64,000 nt of DNA from Parvularcula maris (GTDB lineage: Bacteria > Pseudomonadota > Alphaproteobacteria > Caulobacterales > Parvularculaceae): contig NZ_JANIBC010000004.1 of NCBI RefSeq assembly GCF_024505085.1, forward strand, positions 83,275 to 147,274, in the 5' to 3' direction. Below the pieces are notes generated by a model. The model saw only the letters and a program-made list of their open reading frames with translations. It searched no databases and had not been told where the DNA came from. The position numbers and the translations under genes were made by a program. Of this stretch, positions 39,726 through 48,595 are shown one piece after another; positions within the stretch are counted from its first letter, which is position 1, and each line of letters opens with the position of its first letter.

Positions 39726-40748
39726 ATGACCAAAGGACAAGCCGTGTCCCAGGCCAGTTCCCGCGCGCCGCAGGGTTTCCGTTTCTATGGTTCGGTGGCC
39801 AAGGCCGCCGCGTTACAGTTCAGCCCGCAAGTTGCGCTGCGCTCGATCTTCTGCGCAGCCCTCGTGGTCGCCGCGGCCGCCGAGGCCGTCCGCTTCGGCG
39901 TGGTCGAGCGTCCGCTCTCGGTCTATGCGACCCATAACGAGATCGACCCGGTGGTGGCCAAGGTGGGACACGAGGTCCTGCGCGTCTCCGACGCCATGGC
40001 CCACGCTCTTTATACCGGCGTCCAGCCCGAAAGCGCCGCCGACCTGCCCGCCCTGATGGCTTCCGGCATGGTCGACGAGGCCGTGGACCACCTCACCCTG
40101 GCGCAGATGGCCCGCGAAGAGGGCCTGGACCGGGCCTTGGAGATCCGCGCCGCCGTGGCCCTGGCCGAGCGTGAGATTCTAGCAGAGGCCTTCCTCGAGC
40201 AGATCGCCAACCGCGCCGCCTCCGAAGAGCGCGTCCGCGCTGCCTATGAGGCCGAGTACCGGAACCTCGAGAACACCACCGTGCTGCGCCTCTCCGAGAT
40301 CGTCGTGGCCACTAGGGAAGAGGCGCTGGCTCTTCGCGACCGTCTGCCCCGCGCGAGCTTCTCCGCGCTGGCTTCGAAGAAGTCGCTGGTCAAGGAGACC
40401 GCAGCGCAGGGCGGATCGCTCGGCGACCAGCTCATGGGCGACCTTTCCGCTGCGCTGCGCAGTGCTGTCCAAGACCTTGCCATTGGCGGGGTGACCGAAC
40501 CGCTGGAGACCGAACAGGGCTGGGCCATCTACAAGCTCTCCAGCCGTCGGGCGGTGCGCATGCCCCCCTTCGAGGAGCGGCGCGAGGAGATCGCCCGTAC
40601 CTTGCGCGAAGAAGCCGTGGCCGACGCCCTGGCCCGCACCCGCGGCGCCGTCCAGGCGCAGATCCGCTCGGCCGAAGCGATCCTCGGCGACGTCGCCCCG
40701 AACAGCGCACCGGTCGCCACCCTCGCCGCTGCGCGCATCGCCAACTAG
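39726..40748 (+). CDS. Membrane-anchored parvulin-type peptidyl-prolyl isomerase
   Basis: 340 residues. Start ATG 39726 follows GAGGAGAGC; the frame is open upstream but without a site. A hydrophobic segment (SIFCAALVVAAAAEAV, residues ~41-57) anchors the protein, with the rest outside the cytoplasm. The SurA/PpiC-like N-terminal helices are followed by a parvulin fold: LRLSEIVVATREEALAL... SFSALASKKSLVKETAAQGG... LAIGGVTEPLETEQGWAIYKL. Likely an envelope folding chaperone/isomerase; proximity to secA fits a role in exported protein folding. The mutT start lies 13 bases downstream, so they may be co-transcribed. Confidence 0.8.
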   Translation: MTKGQAVSQASSRAPQGFRFYGSVAKAAALQFSPQVALRSIFCAALVVAAAAEAVRFGVVERPLSVYATHNEIDPVVAKVGHEVLRVSDAMAHALYTGVQPESAADLPALMASGMVDEAVDHLTLAQMAREEGLDRALEIRAAVALAEREILAEAFLEQIANRAASEERVRAAYEAEYRNLENTTVLRLSEIVVATREEALALRDRLPRASFSALASKKSLVKETAAQGGSLGDQLMGDLSAALRSAVQDLAIGGVTEPLETEQGWAIYKLSSRRAVRMPPFEERREEIARTLREEAVADALARTRGAVQAQIRSAEAILGDVAPNSAPVATLAAARIAN

Positions 40749-40761
40749 GCTTCATCCCGGC

Positions 40762-41145
40762 GTGCTGATCGTCAGCGCCTGCGCCCTGATCGACCGGGCG
40801 GGGCAGGTGCTTCTTTCGAAAAGACCCGAAGGCCGCGCCCATGCGGGTCTCTGGGAGTTTCCCGGCGGCAAGGCCGAGCCCGGAGAAGAACCTCGGACGG
40901 CGCTGATCCGCGAGCTGGGTGAGGAGCTCGGCATCTCCACCGAAGAGAGCTGCCTCGCACCGCTCACCTTCGAAGGCGAGGGGGAGCTGCTCCTGCTTCT
41001 CTATGTGTGCCGCAAGTACAAAGGCATCCCAGCACCGCTGGAGGGTCAGACCCTCCGATGGTTCGATCCGGGAGAGCTTCTGGATCAGGACCTGGTGCCG
41101 CTGGACAGGCCCTTGGCGGCAGCGGTGCGGGATTTGCTTTCCTAG
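40762..41145 (+). CDS. mutT: 8-oxo-dGTP diphosphatase MutT (Nudix)
   Basis: 127 residues. Sanitises oxidised nucleotides. The Nudix box starts at about residue 36 and ends near 58 (GKAEPGEEPRTA...RELGEELGI), preceded by AGLWEFPGG, typical of MutT. Start is GTG 40762, thirteen bases after the parvulin stop. In some bacteria mutT lies next to secA, as here with the parvulin between. Confidence 0.92.
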   Translation: MLIVSACALIDRAGQVLLSKRPEGRAHAGLWEFPGGKAEPGEEPRTALIRELGEELGISTEESCLAPLTFEGEGELLLLLYVCRKYKGIPAPLEGQTLRWFDPGELLDQDLVPLDRPLAAAVRDLLS

Positions 41146-41151
41146 GGACCT

Positions 41152-41357
41152 ACCTCTCCCGCTCGCGGGAGAGGTCGAAATCTATCTGATTTCTGGTGAG
41201 GGGATCGGCGAAGCCGTAGCGTTTGTGGCTTGCTGCTGCCGCAGCCTCATCGGTTCGAAAAGGTCTCTCGGACCTTCGAGTTTGCTGTGCAAACCATCTC
41301 CGAAGCCCCCTCACCCTCGGTCCCTCTCCCCACCGGGGAGAGAGAGGCGGTGCTTGC
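41152..41357. repeat. Family-C palindromic repeat, copy 1
   Basis: Outer palindromes ACCTCTCCCG/CGGGAGAGGT at the left and CCCTCTCCCC/GGGGAGAG at the right; the interior contains GGTGAGGGGATCGGCGAAGC, and the right side CCCCCTCACCCTCGGTCCCT. A matching copy lies at 54988-55144. No gene is seen in this 220-base gap. Confidence 0.75.
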
Positions 41358-41364
41358 GATGCTT

Positions 41365-42228
41365 CTATTCAGAAGACCCCATTCTTCCGATCGCCTCGGC
41401 CATCGACATCTCCGCGCTGCCCGGCTTGAGCGGCTTGGGCTGGCTGGCATCCGGCGCCCAGCCGGTGAGGACGCCGAGTTCGAACAGGGTCTCCTCCCCC
41501 TCAAGACGCGACAGCGCCGAGGCGAGCACGTCCCGGCGCAGGGGCGGCGAGGGCCTTGTCAGCGCCAGGGTCTCGCCCATGCCCCGAAGGTCGCGAAGGA
41601 GGGTCGCCGGCGAGCGGTAGCGCACTTTGACCGGCTGCAGATCCACCACGGGAAGCGCGAAGCCCGCCCGTTGCAGGAGCGCCCCCGCATCCTTGATGGC
41701 GACGAAGGGAGACACCCTCGCCGCAACCCCGCCGGTCAGCTCCGCCTCGGCATCGCGCAGGGCCTGGCGCAGACCCAGAAGGGTGCGCTCGGCGGGAAAG
41801 ACCGCGATGAACAGGCCGTCGGGCTTCAGCACCCTTCTGGCCTCCAATAGAGCGCCCGGCAGGTCGTCCACCGCGTGGAGGCTCATCAGCGAGACCACGA
41901 GTTCGAAGCTGCCGTCCCCGAAGGGCAGGGCAGTTGCCGGCGCTTCGATCGGCTCGTCGGCACCCCTTGCCGTCAGAAACGCAGCGCTCTCTCCAGCAGA
42001 GGTGATCGCGCCAACCTGCGCCCCCTCGGTCAGCCGCTCCGCCAGAAGCGGCCCCCCAGGCCCGTAGAAGAGCGCCTTCGGGAAGGGCTTCAGCACCGTC
42101 TCCAGCCGGTCGAGGGCGTCTTCCGCCGCCCTGACATGCAGGAAGTCGTGCTCAGGGAAGTTGCGCGCGGCGCGTTCGAGCCGCAGCTTGCGGCGGGCGG
42201 CGGAGAAGATGGAAGGCGGCTGTTGCAA
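41365..42228 (-). CDS. SAM-methyltransferase-fold protein, NDUFAF5/BioC-like, with degenerate motif I
   Basis: 287 residues. The pattern LPFGDGSFELVVSLMSLHAVDDLPGALLEARRVLKPDGLFIAVF matches methyltransferase motifs II-IV of the BioC/NDUFAF5 group, and the N-terminus IFSAARRKLRLERAA resembles 'FDR..R..R..' of alphaproteobacterial homologues of NDUFAF5, a respiratory complex I assembly factor. Motif I should read like LDIGCGxG but here is LFYGPGGPL, so SAM binding may be weak. Divergent from comF (30-base gap), an arrangement I believe recurs in alphaproteobacteria. Function inferred only. Confidence 0.65.
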   Translation of the reverse strand: MQQPPSIFSAARRKLRLERAARNFPEHDFLHVRAAEDALDRLETVLKPFPKALFYGPGGPLLAERLTEGAQVGAITSAGESAAFLTARGADEPIEAPATALPFGDGSFELVVSLMSLHAVDDLPGALLEARRVLKPDGLFIAVFPAERTLLGLRQALRDAEAELTGGVAARVSPFVAIKDAGALLQRAGFALPVVDLQPVKVRYRSPATLLRDLRGMGETLALTRPSPPLRRDVLASALSRLEGEETLFELGVLTGWAPDASQPKPLKPGSAEMSMAEAIGRMGSSE

Positions 42229-42258
42229 GGTTCAGGTTCCGGCGGTGTTCAGCCTGCT

Positions 42259-43044
42259 ATGTGGCAGCTTACGGGGAGAGGGAAAGGGCGCAGCCTGCCG
42301 CGGCGCCTCGCCTCCATGCTGTTCCCGCCGCGCTGCCCGCTGACTGGCGACAAGGTAGAGGAGCCAGGACGCTTCTCTGCCGCCGGGTGGGGGAAGCTGT
42401 CCCTCCTAGCGCCGCCCTGGTGCGAGGCCTGCGGCGCTACGGCGGTCGAAGAAGCGCCGCTCTGCGCCTCCTGCGCCGCGCCGGAGCGCTACAGCCGCAA
42501 CCTGACGGGCAGGGGCAGGCTCGATGCGGTGCGCTCGGCCATGCGCTACTCGGAGGCTTCGGCGGGGCTGGTGCTGGAGCTCAAATACGCCGACCGGCAC
42601 GATATCGCCGCGACCCTGGCAAGGCCCATGGCGCCGCTTCTGAAGACCATGGCGACACCCCAGCGCGCCATGCTCGTGCCGGTGCCGTTGCATCCGAAGC
42701 GCCTAGCCGAGCGGCGCTACAACCAGGCGCTTCTCCTGGCCGCGGCGATTGCAAGGCACACCGGTCACGCCGTCGCCTCGGCAGTCCTCCGCCGCAAGAC
42801 GGCCACCAGCCCGCAGAAGGGTTTGAGCGTCGAGGGCCGCTACCGCAACGTCGCCAGCGCCTTTGCGGCCAACGGAAGCGTCACGGGACAAGACATCGTG
42901 CTCGTCGACGACGTACTCACCTCAGGCGCTACACTGATCGGCTGCGCCAAGGCGCTGAGGCGGGCAGGCGCGCGTTCTGTCAGGGCCGTGACCGCTGCGA
43001 GGGTTTTCCCCGGAACCGAAGGCGCACAGATGGAGTTGCCATAG
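42259..43044 (+). CDS. comF: ComF-family phosphoribosyltransferase-like protein
   Basis: 261 residues. ComF/GntX proteins combine an N-terminal zinc finger (C26 region; CEACG and CASC at 55-72) with a phosphoribosyltransferase domain; roles in DNA uptake or use of DNA are known in some bacteria. Seen: VPVPLHPKRLAERRYNQA and the PRPP loop IVLVDDVLTSGAT. Start ATG 42259 is chosen over longer upstream frames, which overlap the divergent methyltransferase gene. The stop codon TAG (43042-43044) is formed by the TA target site plus the first base of the adjoining MITE, so the last residues may differ from the ancestral protein. Confidence 0.88.
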   Translation: MWQLTGRGKGRSLPRRLASMLFPPRCPLTGDKVEEPGRFSAAGWGKLSLLAPPWCEACGATAVEEAPLCASCAAPERYSRNLTGRGRLDAVRSAMRYSEASAGLVLELKYADRHDIAATLARPMAPLLKTMATPQRAMLVPVPLHPKRLAERRYNQALLLAAAIARHTGHAVASAVLRRKTATSPQKGLSVEGRYRNVASAFAANGSVTGQDIVLVDDVLTSGATLIGCAKALRRAGARSVRAVTAARVFPGTEGAQMELP

Positions 43045-43312
43045 GCTCTAGTGGAGTGTTTTTTGCGGTTTTGATCGGGTCCATCGGCGCTTACCGGCTA
43101 GGAGCAGCGAACCCTAGCGTACTTCCTGTACGCGGGTTTGCTGCGACGACGTCGGGTGACGCCGATGGGCCGACCCAAAGGGCGAGCGACCCAGCGCCGC
43201 CGGACGTCGTCGCGAAGGCTTGCGGTAGATGGCTACCGCTGCGCCTCCGCTCCTTGCCGGACAGCGCTGGGACCGCTCGTCAAAACCGCAAAAAACACTG
43301 CACTAGAGCCTA
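43042..43312. mobile_element. 271-bp MITE with 33-bp terminal inverted repeats and TA termini (IS630/Tc1-mariner type)
   Basis: 43042-43074 and 43280-43312 are inverted repeats matching at 32 of 33 positions (TAGGCTCTAGTG... and ...CACTAGAGCCTA). Both ends start with TA, as expected of TA target duplications left by IS630-type transposases. No coding frame for a transposase exists inside. The interior is full of nested palindromes (e.g. GCAGC..GCTGC around GCGTACTTCCTGTACGC). Confidence 0.85.
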
Positions 43313-43329
43313 GATAAGGAGACAGCGTG

Positions 43330-43587
43330 ATGCCGAAGGTCGAGATATACACCAAAGTGATGTGCCCCTACTGCGTGCGGGCCAAGGCGCTGCTCGACCA
43401 GAAGGGCGTGACCTATGAGGAGATCATCGCCGCGAGCGACCCGGAGCGAAAGCAGGAGATGATGCAGCGCTCGGGCGGCCGGGCCACCTACCCGCAGATC
43501 TTCATCGGCGACGAGCATATCGGCGGCTGCGACGATCTTCTGTCGCTCGAACGCCGGGGCAAGCTCGACGCCAAGCTAGCGGCCTAG
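43330..43587 (+). CDS. grxC: Glutaredoxin 3
   Basis: 85 residues, dithiol glutaredoxin. Active-site CPYC at residues 12-15, TYPQIFIG with the cis-proline, and GGCDDLL for glutathione binding. The SD AAGGAG (43316-43321) suits ATG 43330 (8 bases) or GTG 43327 (5 bases); ATG is preferred. The MITE ends only four bases before this SD, so the native promoter was separated or replaced by the insertion. A nitrilase-family gene and DUF1178 follow closely, forming an operon. Confidence 0.93.
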   Translation: MPKVEIYTKVMCPYCVRAKALLDQKGVTYEEIIAASDPERKQEMMQRSGGRATYPQIFIGDEHIGGCDDLLSLERRGKLDAKLAA

Positions 43588-43591
43588 CGCC

Positions 43592-44416
43592 GTGAGGGCC
43601 GCCGTCGTCCAGATGCGCTCCTCCATCGACCGGGAGCGCAACCTCGCCGAGGCCGAGGAGCTGATACGCGAGGCCGCCTCCCAAGGCGCCGAGTTCATCT
43701 CCACGCCGGAGATGACCACCGTCCTCGACCAGGACCGTAAGCGCCTCATGAAGACGCTGGAGGCCCGCGACCCCGACCCGGAAGGCTTCTTCTGCAAGCT
43801 CTCGGCGGAGCTTGGCGTGCTGCTGCATATCGGCTCCATGCCGCTCTACTCCCAGAACCCGGAGCGCCTGCGCAACCGCTCGCTTCTTATCGACGGCGGC
43901 GAGCTGGTCGCGACCTACGACAAGGTCCACCTCTTCGACGCGGACCTCCCCGACGGCGAGAGCTGGCGCGAGAGCGCGCTTTACGAACACGGGGAGGAGG
44001 CGGTGCTGGCCCATGCGCGGGGCGTGGCCTTCGGCCTGACGGTCTGTTTCGACCTGCGCTTCGGCACGCTGTACCGCGACCTCGGCCAGGCGGGCGCGCA
44101 GGTCCTCACCGTACCTTCGGCCTTCACCACCTCCACCGGTAAGGCCCACTGGCACGTGCTCCTAAGGGCGCGGGCCATCGAGACCGGCTCCTATGTGGTG
44201 GCCGCGGCGCAAGGCGGAGAGCATGAGGACGGGCGACGCACCTTCGGCCACAGCCTCATCGTCAGCCCGTGGGGCGATGTCATCGCCGAGGTGGATCACG
44301 ACCGGCCTGGCGTGGCGCTTGCGGAAATGGATATGCAGAACGTTGCCGACATGCGTCAGCGTCTCCCCTCGCTCAAGCTTGAACGACACCCGGAACTGCG
44401 CATTTATGGGGCGTGA
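43592..44416 (+). CDS. Carbon-nitrogen hydrolase (Nit/deaminated glutathione amidase-like)
   Basis: 274 residues. Nitrilase-superfamily catalytic triad: Glu40 (STPEMTT), Lys111 (YDKVHLFD) and Cys152 (VCFDLRF). The sequence is closest in pattern to Nit1-type amidases that clear deaminated glutathione; its position after grxC fits glutathione metabolism but is not proof. Start GTG 43592 follows grxC by four bases; the stop overlaps the next gene by four bases. Confidence 0.88.
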   Translation: MRAAVVQMRSSIDRERNLAEAEELIREAASQGAEFISTPEMTTVLDQDRKRLMKTLEARDPDPEGFFCKLSAELGVLLHIGSMPLYSQNPERLRNRSLLIDGGELVATYDKVHLFDADLPDGESWRESALYEHGEEAVLAHARGVAFGLTVCFDLRFGTLYRDLGQAGAQVLTVPSAFTTSTGKAHWHVLLRARAIETGSYVVAAAQGGEHEDGRRTFGHSLIVSPWGDVIAEVDHDRPGVALAEMDMQNVADMRQRLPSLKLERHPELRIYGA

Positions 44417-44862
44417 TTAAGTACACCTTGCAATGCGCCTCGGACCACCGCTTCGAAGGCTGGTTCGGCTCCAGCGCCGATTTCGACGCCCAGAAAGAGG
44501 GCGGCGACCTATCCTGTCCGGTCTGCGGCTCCAGTGAGGTCGAGAAGGCTCTCATGGCCCCCGCCATCCTCAAGGGCGGCAGACCCTCCAGCCGCAAGGA
44601 CGAGGCCGTCGCCTCCATCGCCAAGGAGTGGAACGAGGCTGCCGCGAAGGCGAAGTCCTATGTCGAGAAGAACTTCGAGCATGTCGGCAAGCGCTTCCCC
44701 GAAGAGGCCCGCGCCCAGCACTACGGCGAGAAGGAGGCCAAACCCATCTACGGCGAAGCGAGCCGCGAGGAGGTCGCCTCCCTGAAGGAAGAGGGCGTCA
44801 CCGTAGCCCCGGTCCCAGAGCCCGTACCAACGGCGGACGAGACGAAGAAGAAGCTGAACTAG
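44413..44862 (+). CDS. DUF1178 family protein
   Basis: 149 residues. Begins with GTG at 44413 (MIKYTLQCASDHRFEGWF) in a four-base overlap with the nitrilase gene. A CPVCGSSEVEKALMAP zinc-ribbon-like half is typical of DUF1178, whose role is unknown; the genes commonly sit with grxC and the nitrilase in alphaproteobacteria. C-terminus is acidic/Pro-rich and variable. Confidence 0.88.
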   Translation: MIKYTLQCASDHRFEGWFGSSADFDAQKEGGDLSCPVCGSSEVEKALMAPAILKGGRPSSRKDEAVASIAKEWNEAAAKAKSYVEKNFEHVGKRFPEEARAQHYGEKEAKPIYGEASREEVASLKEEGVTVAPVPEPVPTADETKKKLN

Positions 44863-44872
44863 CCTTCGCCTC

Positions 44873-45310
44873 TCACCATCCGGTCTGGCGCCGCAGCTCG
44901 CTTAGGGTCACCGCCGCCGCCACGCCCACATTGAGGCTCCTCGCGCCGGGGGCGAGGGGGATGCGGATGCGGGCGTCGGCGGCTTCGTGGATATGCGGCG
45001 GCACCCCGGCGCTCTCCTGGCCCATCAGGACGATGTCGTCAGCGGTGAAGGTCTCCTCGTAGAGGCTGGCCGAGCCTCTGGTGGTCATCAGGACGAGCCG
45101 TCCTGGCACGTCGCGCCTGAACGCATCCCAGTCCACATGCCGCACCAGGGTAGTCTGGTAGTCGAGCGCCGCCTTGCCGATCTCCCGCTCTCGCCAGGGG
45201 AAGCCGCAGGGCTCGATCACGTGCAGCTCCGCCCCGAAGCAGGCGGCGCTCCTGATGATCGCTCCTAAGTTTGCGGCAATCTCTGGCTGGTAGAGGGCCA
45301 GCTTCGGCAT
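44873..45310 (-). CDS. trmL: tRNA (cytidine/uridine-34-2'-O)-methyltransferase TrmL
   Basis: 145 residues. SPOUT family; methylates the wobble ribose of certain tRNA-Leu. Start ATG 45310 gives MPKLALYQPEIAANLGAIIR; the longer frame upstream adds non-family sequence. Trefoil-knot motifs visible: LGAIIRSAACFGAELHVIEP, LVLMTTRGSASLYEE, VLMGQESAGVPPHIH and RIPLAPGARSLNVGVAAAV. Divergent from petA (118-base shared promoter area). Confidence 0.94.
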   Translation of the reverse strand: MPKLALYQPEIAANLGAIIRSAACFGAELHVIEPCGFPWREREIGKAALDYQTTLVRHVDWDAFRRDVPGRLVLMTTRGSASLYEETFTADDIVLMGQESAGVPPHIHEAADARIRIPLAPGARSLNVGVAAAVTLSELRRQTGW

Positions 45311-45428
45311 GTCGCGCGACCTCCTTACGCATGGATAAATCGGCCTCAAACGGCCATGTCTGCACTGGACCTGAAGGACGCTGCGTGGCAAGCGCGCGAG
45401 GAATCTTCATAGAACGAATCTGTCTGAG

Positions 45429-46061
45429 ATGAGCACGACACACGAATATCCGAACGATCAGGGCGAGATCATCAACGAGCACCGCCCCAAGGGCGACTGG
45501 GTCGAGCCCGCAGGCGATCCGACCAAGCGCGACTTCATCCACCTGGTCGCGGGCGGCGCCGCTGCGGCTGCCGGCGTCGGCATCGTCATCCCGCTGGTGG
45601 CGCAGCTCGCCCCCGATGCCGCCGTGCGCGCCCTGGCCACGAAGGAGGTGAGCCTTGCAGGCGTCGAGCCGGGTCAGGCGGTCAAGACCATCTGGCAGGG
45701 CAAGCCCGTCTTCATCCGCCGCCTGACCGAGCAGGAAGTCGCCACCGATGACGGCGTCAGCCTCGGCGATCTCAAGGACGCCGACGCCCGCAACGACAAT
45801 ATCGGTTCCGCTGACGCGACCGCCGAGAACCGCGTGCAGCAGGGCGGCTTCGTGGTCGTCCTCGGCGTCTGCACCCACCTTGGCTGCGTGCCGCTCGGCA
45901 CCGATACCGGCGAGAACCGCGGCGACTATGGCGGCTGGTTCTGCCCCTGTCACGGCAGCCACTACGACAGCCTCGGCCGCATCCGTAAGGGTCCGGCGCC
46001 GTCCAACCTGCCGGTGCCGCCGCTGGAGTTCATCTCCGACACCACCATCCGTCTGGGGTAA
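45429..46061 (+). CDS. petA: Ubiquinol-cytochrome c reductase Rieske iron-sulfur subunit
   Basis: 210 residues. Transfers electrons from quinol to cytochrome c1. One membrane anchor (residues ~38-60, [18 protein letters not shown]) preceded by KRDF, a twin-residue Tat-like or anchor signal; the 2Fe-2S ligands are CTHLGC (C148, H150) and CPCHGS (C172? region, C174, H175). First gene of petABC, five bases before petB. Confidence 0.96.
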   Translation: MSTTHEYPNDQGEIINEHRPKGDWVEPAGDPTKRDFIHLVAGGAAAAAGVGIVIPLVAQLAPDAAVRALATKEVSLAGVEPGQAVKTIWQGKPVFIRRLTEQEVATDDGVSLGDLKDADARNDNIGSADATAENRVQQGGFVVVLGVCTHLGCVPLGTDTGENRGDYGGWFCPCHGSHYDSLGRIRKGPAPSNLPVPPLEFISDTTIRLG

Positions 46062-46066
46062 GCCTT

Positions 46067-47383
46067 ATGTCACACCAAAGCACCTACAACCCAGGAACCG
46101 GGATCGAGCGCTGGATCGACAAGCGCCTTCCCGTCGTCCGCCTGGGCTATGACAGCTTCGTCGACTTCCCGACGCCCAAGAACCTGAACTACTGGTACAC
46201 CTTCGGCGGCATCCTCGCGATCTGCCTCATGGTTCAGATCGTCACCGGCGTCGTCCTGGCGATGCACTACACCGCCCATACCGACTACGCCTTCCAGTCC
46301 GTTGAGATGATCATGCGCGACGTGAACTATGGCTGGCTGATGCGCTACGTGCACGCCAACGGCGCGTCGATGTTCTTCATCGCGGTCTACGCTCACATCG
46401 CACGCGGGCTCTACTACGGCTCCTATAAAGAGCCGCGCGAGATCCTGTGGATCCTCGGCGTCATTATCTTCCTCCTGATGATGGGCACGGCCTTTATGGG
46501 CTATGTGCTTCCCTGGGGTCAGATGAGCTTCTGGGGCGCGACAGTGATCACCTCGCTCGCGGGTGCGGTGCCGGTCATCGGCGAGCCGATCAAGACGCTG
46601 CTGTGGGGCGGCTTCGCGGTCGACAACCCGACGCTCAACCGCTTCTACGCGCTGCACTATCTGATGCCGTTCCTGATCGCGGGCGCCGTGATCCTGCACA
46701 TCTGGGCGCTGCACGTACCGGGCAACAACAACCCGTCGGGCGTCGAGGTGAAGGACGTGAAGAAGGACACTGTTCCCTTCCACCCCTACTACACGGTGAA
46801 GGACGGCTTCGCGATCATCGTCTTCCTGCTGCTGTTCGCGGCCTTCGTGTTCTACATGCCGAACACGCTCGGCCACCCGGACAACTATATCGAGGCCGAC
46901 CCGCTCGTGACCCCGGCGCATATCGTGCCTGAGTGGTACTTCCTGCCGTTCTACGCGATGCTGCGGGCGATCGACTTCAACTTCCTCTTCATCAACTCGA
47001 AGCTCGGCGGCGTGCTGGTGATGCTGGGGTCGATCCTGATCTGGCTGGTCATTCCCTGGCTCGACCGGTCCAAGGTGCGCTCCATGCGCTACCGGCCGAT
47101 CGCCAAGCAGTTCTTCTTCATCCTGGCGTTCGCCTTCTTCGGCCTGGGCTGGCTGGGCGCACAGCCTGCCGAAGGGGTCTATGTGGTCGCGGCGAAGATC
47201 CTGACCCTCTACTACTTCGCCTACTTCCTGGTGATCCTGCCGGTGCTGTCGGTCACCGAGAAACCGCTGCCCCTGCCGCGTTCGATCGCCGAGGCGGTGC
47301 TCAGCGACAAGGCGAAGAAGGGCAAGGCGAGAAGCCCGGCCCCTGTGACGGCGGGCGGTGCACAACCGGCCCCGGCGGAGTGA
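46067..47383 (+). CDS. petB: Ubiquinol-cytochrome c reductase cytochrome b subunit
   Basis: 438 residues, fused-length cytochrome b with about eight membrane helices. Key features: [11 protein letters not shown] and [12 protein letters not shown] heme-ligand histidines, [14 protein letters not shown] near the Qo site, [13 protein letters not shown] (PEWY quinol-oxidation motif). The C-terminal tail is Lys/Ala-rich and extends past the family core. Middle gene of petABC. Confidence 0.97.
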   Translation: MSHQSTYNPGTGIERWIDKRLPVVRLGYDSFVDFPTPKNLNYWYTFGGILAICLMVQIVTGVVLAMHYTAHTDYAFQSVEMIMRDVNYGWLMRYVHANGASMFFIAVYAHIARGLYYGSYKEPREILWILGVIIFLLMMGTAFMGYVLPWGQMSFWGATVITSLAGAVPVIGEPIKTLLWGGFAVDNPTLNRFYALHYLMPFLIAGAVILHIWALHVPGNNNPSGVEVKDVKKDTVPFHPYYTVKDGFAIIVFLLLFAAFVFYMPNTLGHPDNYIEADPLVTPAHIVPEWYFLPFYAMLRAIDFNFLFINSKLGGVLVMLGSILIWLVIPWLDRSKVRSMRYRPIAKQFFFILAFAFFGLGWLGAQPAEGVYVVAAKILTLYYFAYFLVILPVLSVTEKPLPLPRSIAEAVLSDKAKKGKARSPAPVTAGGAQPAPAE

Positions 47384-47388
47384 GTAGC

Positions 47389-48342
47389 ATGACGATCAAG
47401 CGTATCCTCGGCGCGGCGGCCATCGCCGCCGCCGCCATCCCCGGCGCCGCCTTCGCGGCCGGTGCCGTCAAGGCGTACAAATCCCCCGAATGGTACTGGG
47501 ACGGCCCCTTCGGCCGCTACGACGCTGCCGCCATGCAGCGCGGTTTCCAGGTCTACCGGGAGGTCTGCGCTTCCTGCCACTCGATGAAGCTGATCGCCTT
47601 CCGCCATCTTGGCGAGGCAGGCGCTCCGTTCCACCTCGAGGAGTGCCCGGCGGAGCTCGGTCTGCCTGACAGCGTGGACTGCTCCGACCCAGCGCAGAAC
47701 CCGATCATCCGTAGCCTGGCGGCGGAGTACACCATCACCGATGGTCCCGACGAAGCAGGCGACATGTTCGAGCGTCCGGGCCTTCCCGCGGACTACTTCC
47801 CCTCTCCCTTCGCCAACCCCCAGCAGGCTGCGGCGGCAAACGGCGGCGCCTACCCCCCCGACCAGAGCCTGATCGTCAAAGGCAGGGTCGACGGTGCGAA
47901 CTACATCTACAGCCTGCTGACGGGCTATCCCGACGAGCCGCTGAACACGATCGAGGTTCCGGCGGGTCAGTACTACAACCCCTACTATCCCGGCGACACG
48001 CTCAGCCTGATGAAGGAGGAGTACCTCCACGACGGCCATATCGACGAAGAGGCCGTGCGCCGTGACGAGGATCCCAAATACGTCTCCTCGGACGGGCATG
48101 TCTATGGCGGCGCCTTCAAGATGGCCGCTCCGCTGTCGGACGGCATCGTCACCTATGAGGACGGCACGCCAGAGACCGTCGAGCAGTATGCCAAGGACGT
48201 GGTCTCGTTCCTTCAGTGGGCGTCGGAGCCGAAGCTCGAGGAGCGCAAGGGCATGGGCACCTATGTGATGGCCTATCTCTTCATCTTTGCCGCGGTGACC
48301 TACGGCTCCTACCGCCAGATCTGGAAAAGCGTCGAGCACTGA
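47389..48342 (+). CDS. petC: Cytochrome c1 subunit of ubiquinol-cytochrome c reductase
   Basis: 317 residues. Signal peptide (MTIKRILGAAAIAAAAIPGA), heme c site CASCH (C60, C63, H64), QNPIIRSLAAEYTITDG, the P-R/A-N-G-aY-PPDQS loop, and a C-terminal anchor YVMAYLFIFAAVTYGSYRQIW. Start ATG 47389 is chosen because the open frame extends upstream over petB. Last gene of the operon, followed by a terminator. Confidence 0.97.
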   Translation: MTIKRILGAAAIAAAAIPGAAFAAGAVKAYKSPEWYWDGPFGRYDAAAMQRGFQVYREVCASCHSMKLIAFRHLGEAGAPFHLEECPAELGLPDSVDCSDPAQNPIIRSLAAEYTITDGPDEAGDMFERPGLPADYFPSPFANPQQAAAANGGAYPPDQSLIVKGRVDGANYIYSLLTGYPDEPLNTIEVPAGQYYNPYYPGDTLSLMKEEYLHDGHIDEEAVRRDEDPKYVSSDGHVYGGAFKMAAPLSDGIVTYEDGTPETVEQYAKDVVSFLQWASEPKLEERKGMGTYVMAYLFIFAAVTYGSYRQIWKSVEH

Positions 48343-48365
48343 TCGTACGTGATACGGGCGGTATG

Positions 48366-48390
48366 AAGGCGGGCTTCGGCCCGCCTTTTT
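48366..48390 (+). terminator. Rho-independent terminator after petC
   Basis: AAGGCGGGC and GCCCGCCTT pair around TTCG, followed by a T-run (TTTTTG). Located 24 bases after the petC stop. Confidence 0.9.
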
Positions 48391-48435
48391 GTTTGGCGTT
48401 TGTAGATAGAACGGGATGGTAGGTGCTGATGGCCA

Positions 48436-48555
48436 CTCCCCCTCAGCCTGCCGGCAGCTCCCCCTCTAGAGGGGGAGCGACATAGGGGGGAAACCTCAGT
48501 TCTGCTTCCCTCCACCACCCCGTGGGGGAGGTGCCCGAAGGGCGGAGGGGGCAGC
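48436..48555. repeat. Family-B palindromic repeat, copy 1
   Basis: Contains CTCAGCCTGCCGGCAGCTCC, a CTCCCCCTCTAGAGGGGGAG palindrome, GCGACATAG and CGTGGGGGAGGTGCCCGAAG GGCG. The same order occurs at 58199-58316, and its right half at 9378-9423. No gene in this 250-base gap. Confidence 0.8.
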
Positions 48556-48595
48556 AAACGCTTGAAAAGGGCGCAAGCGCCTTCTGGGCGCAGTT

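Noticed and set aside
46070-47365. 431-codon open frame antisense to petB
   Set aside because: Long only because of GC bias; petB on the other strand is unmistakable.
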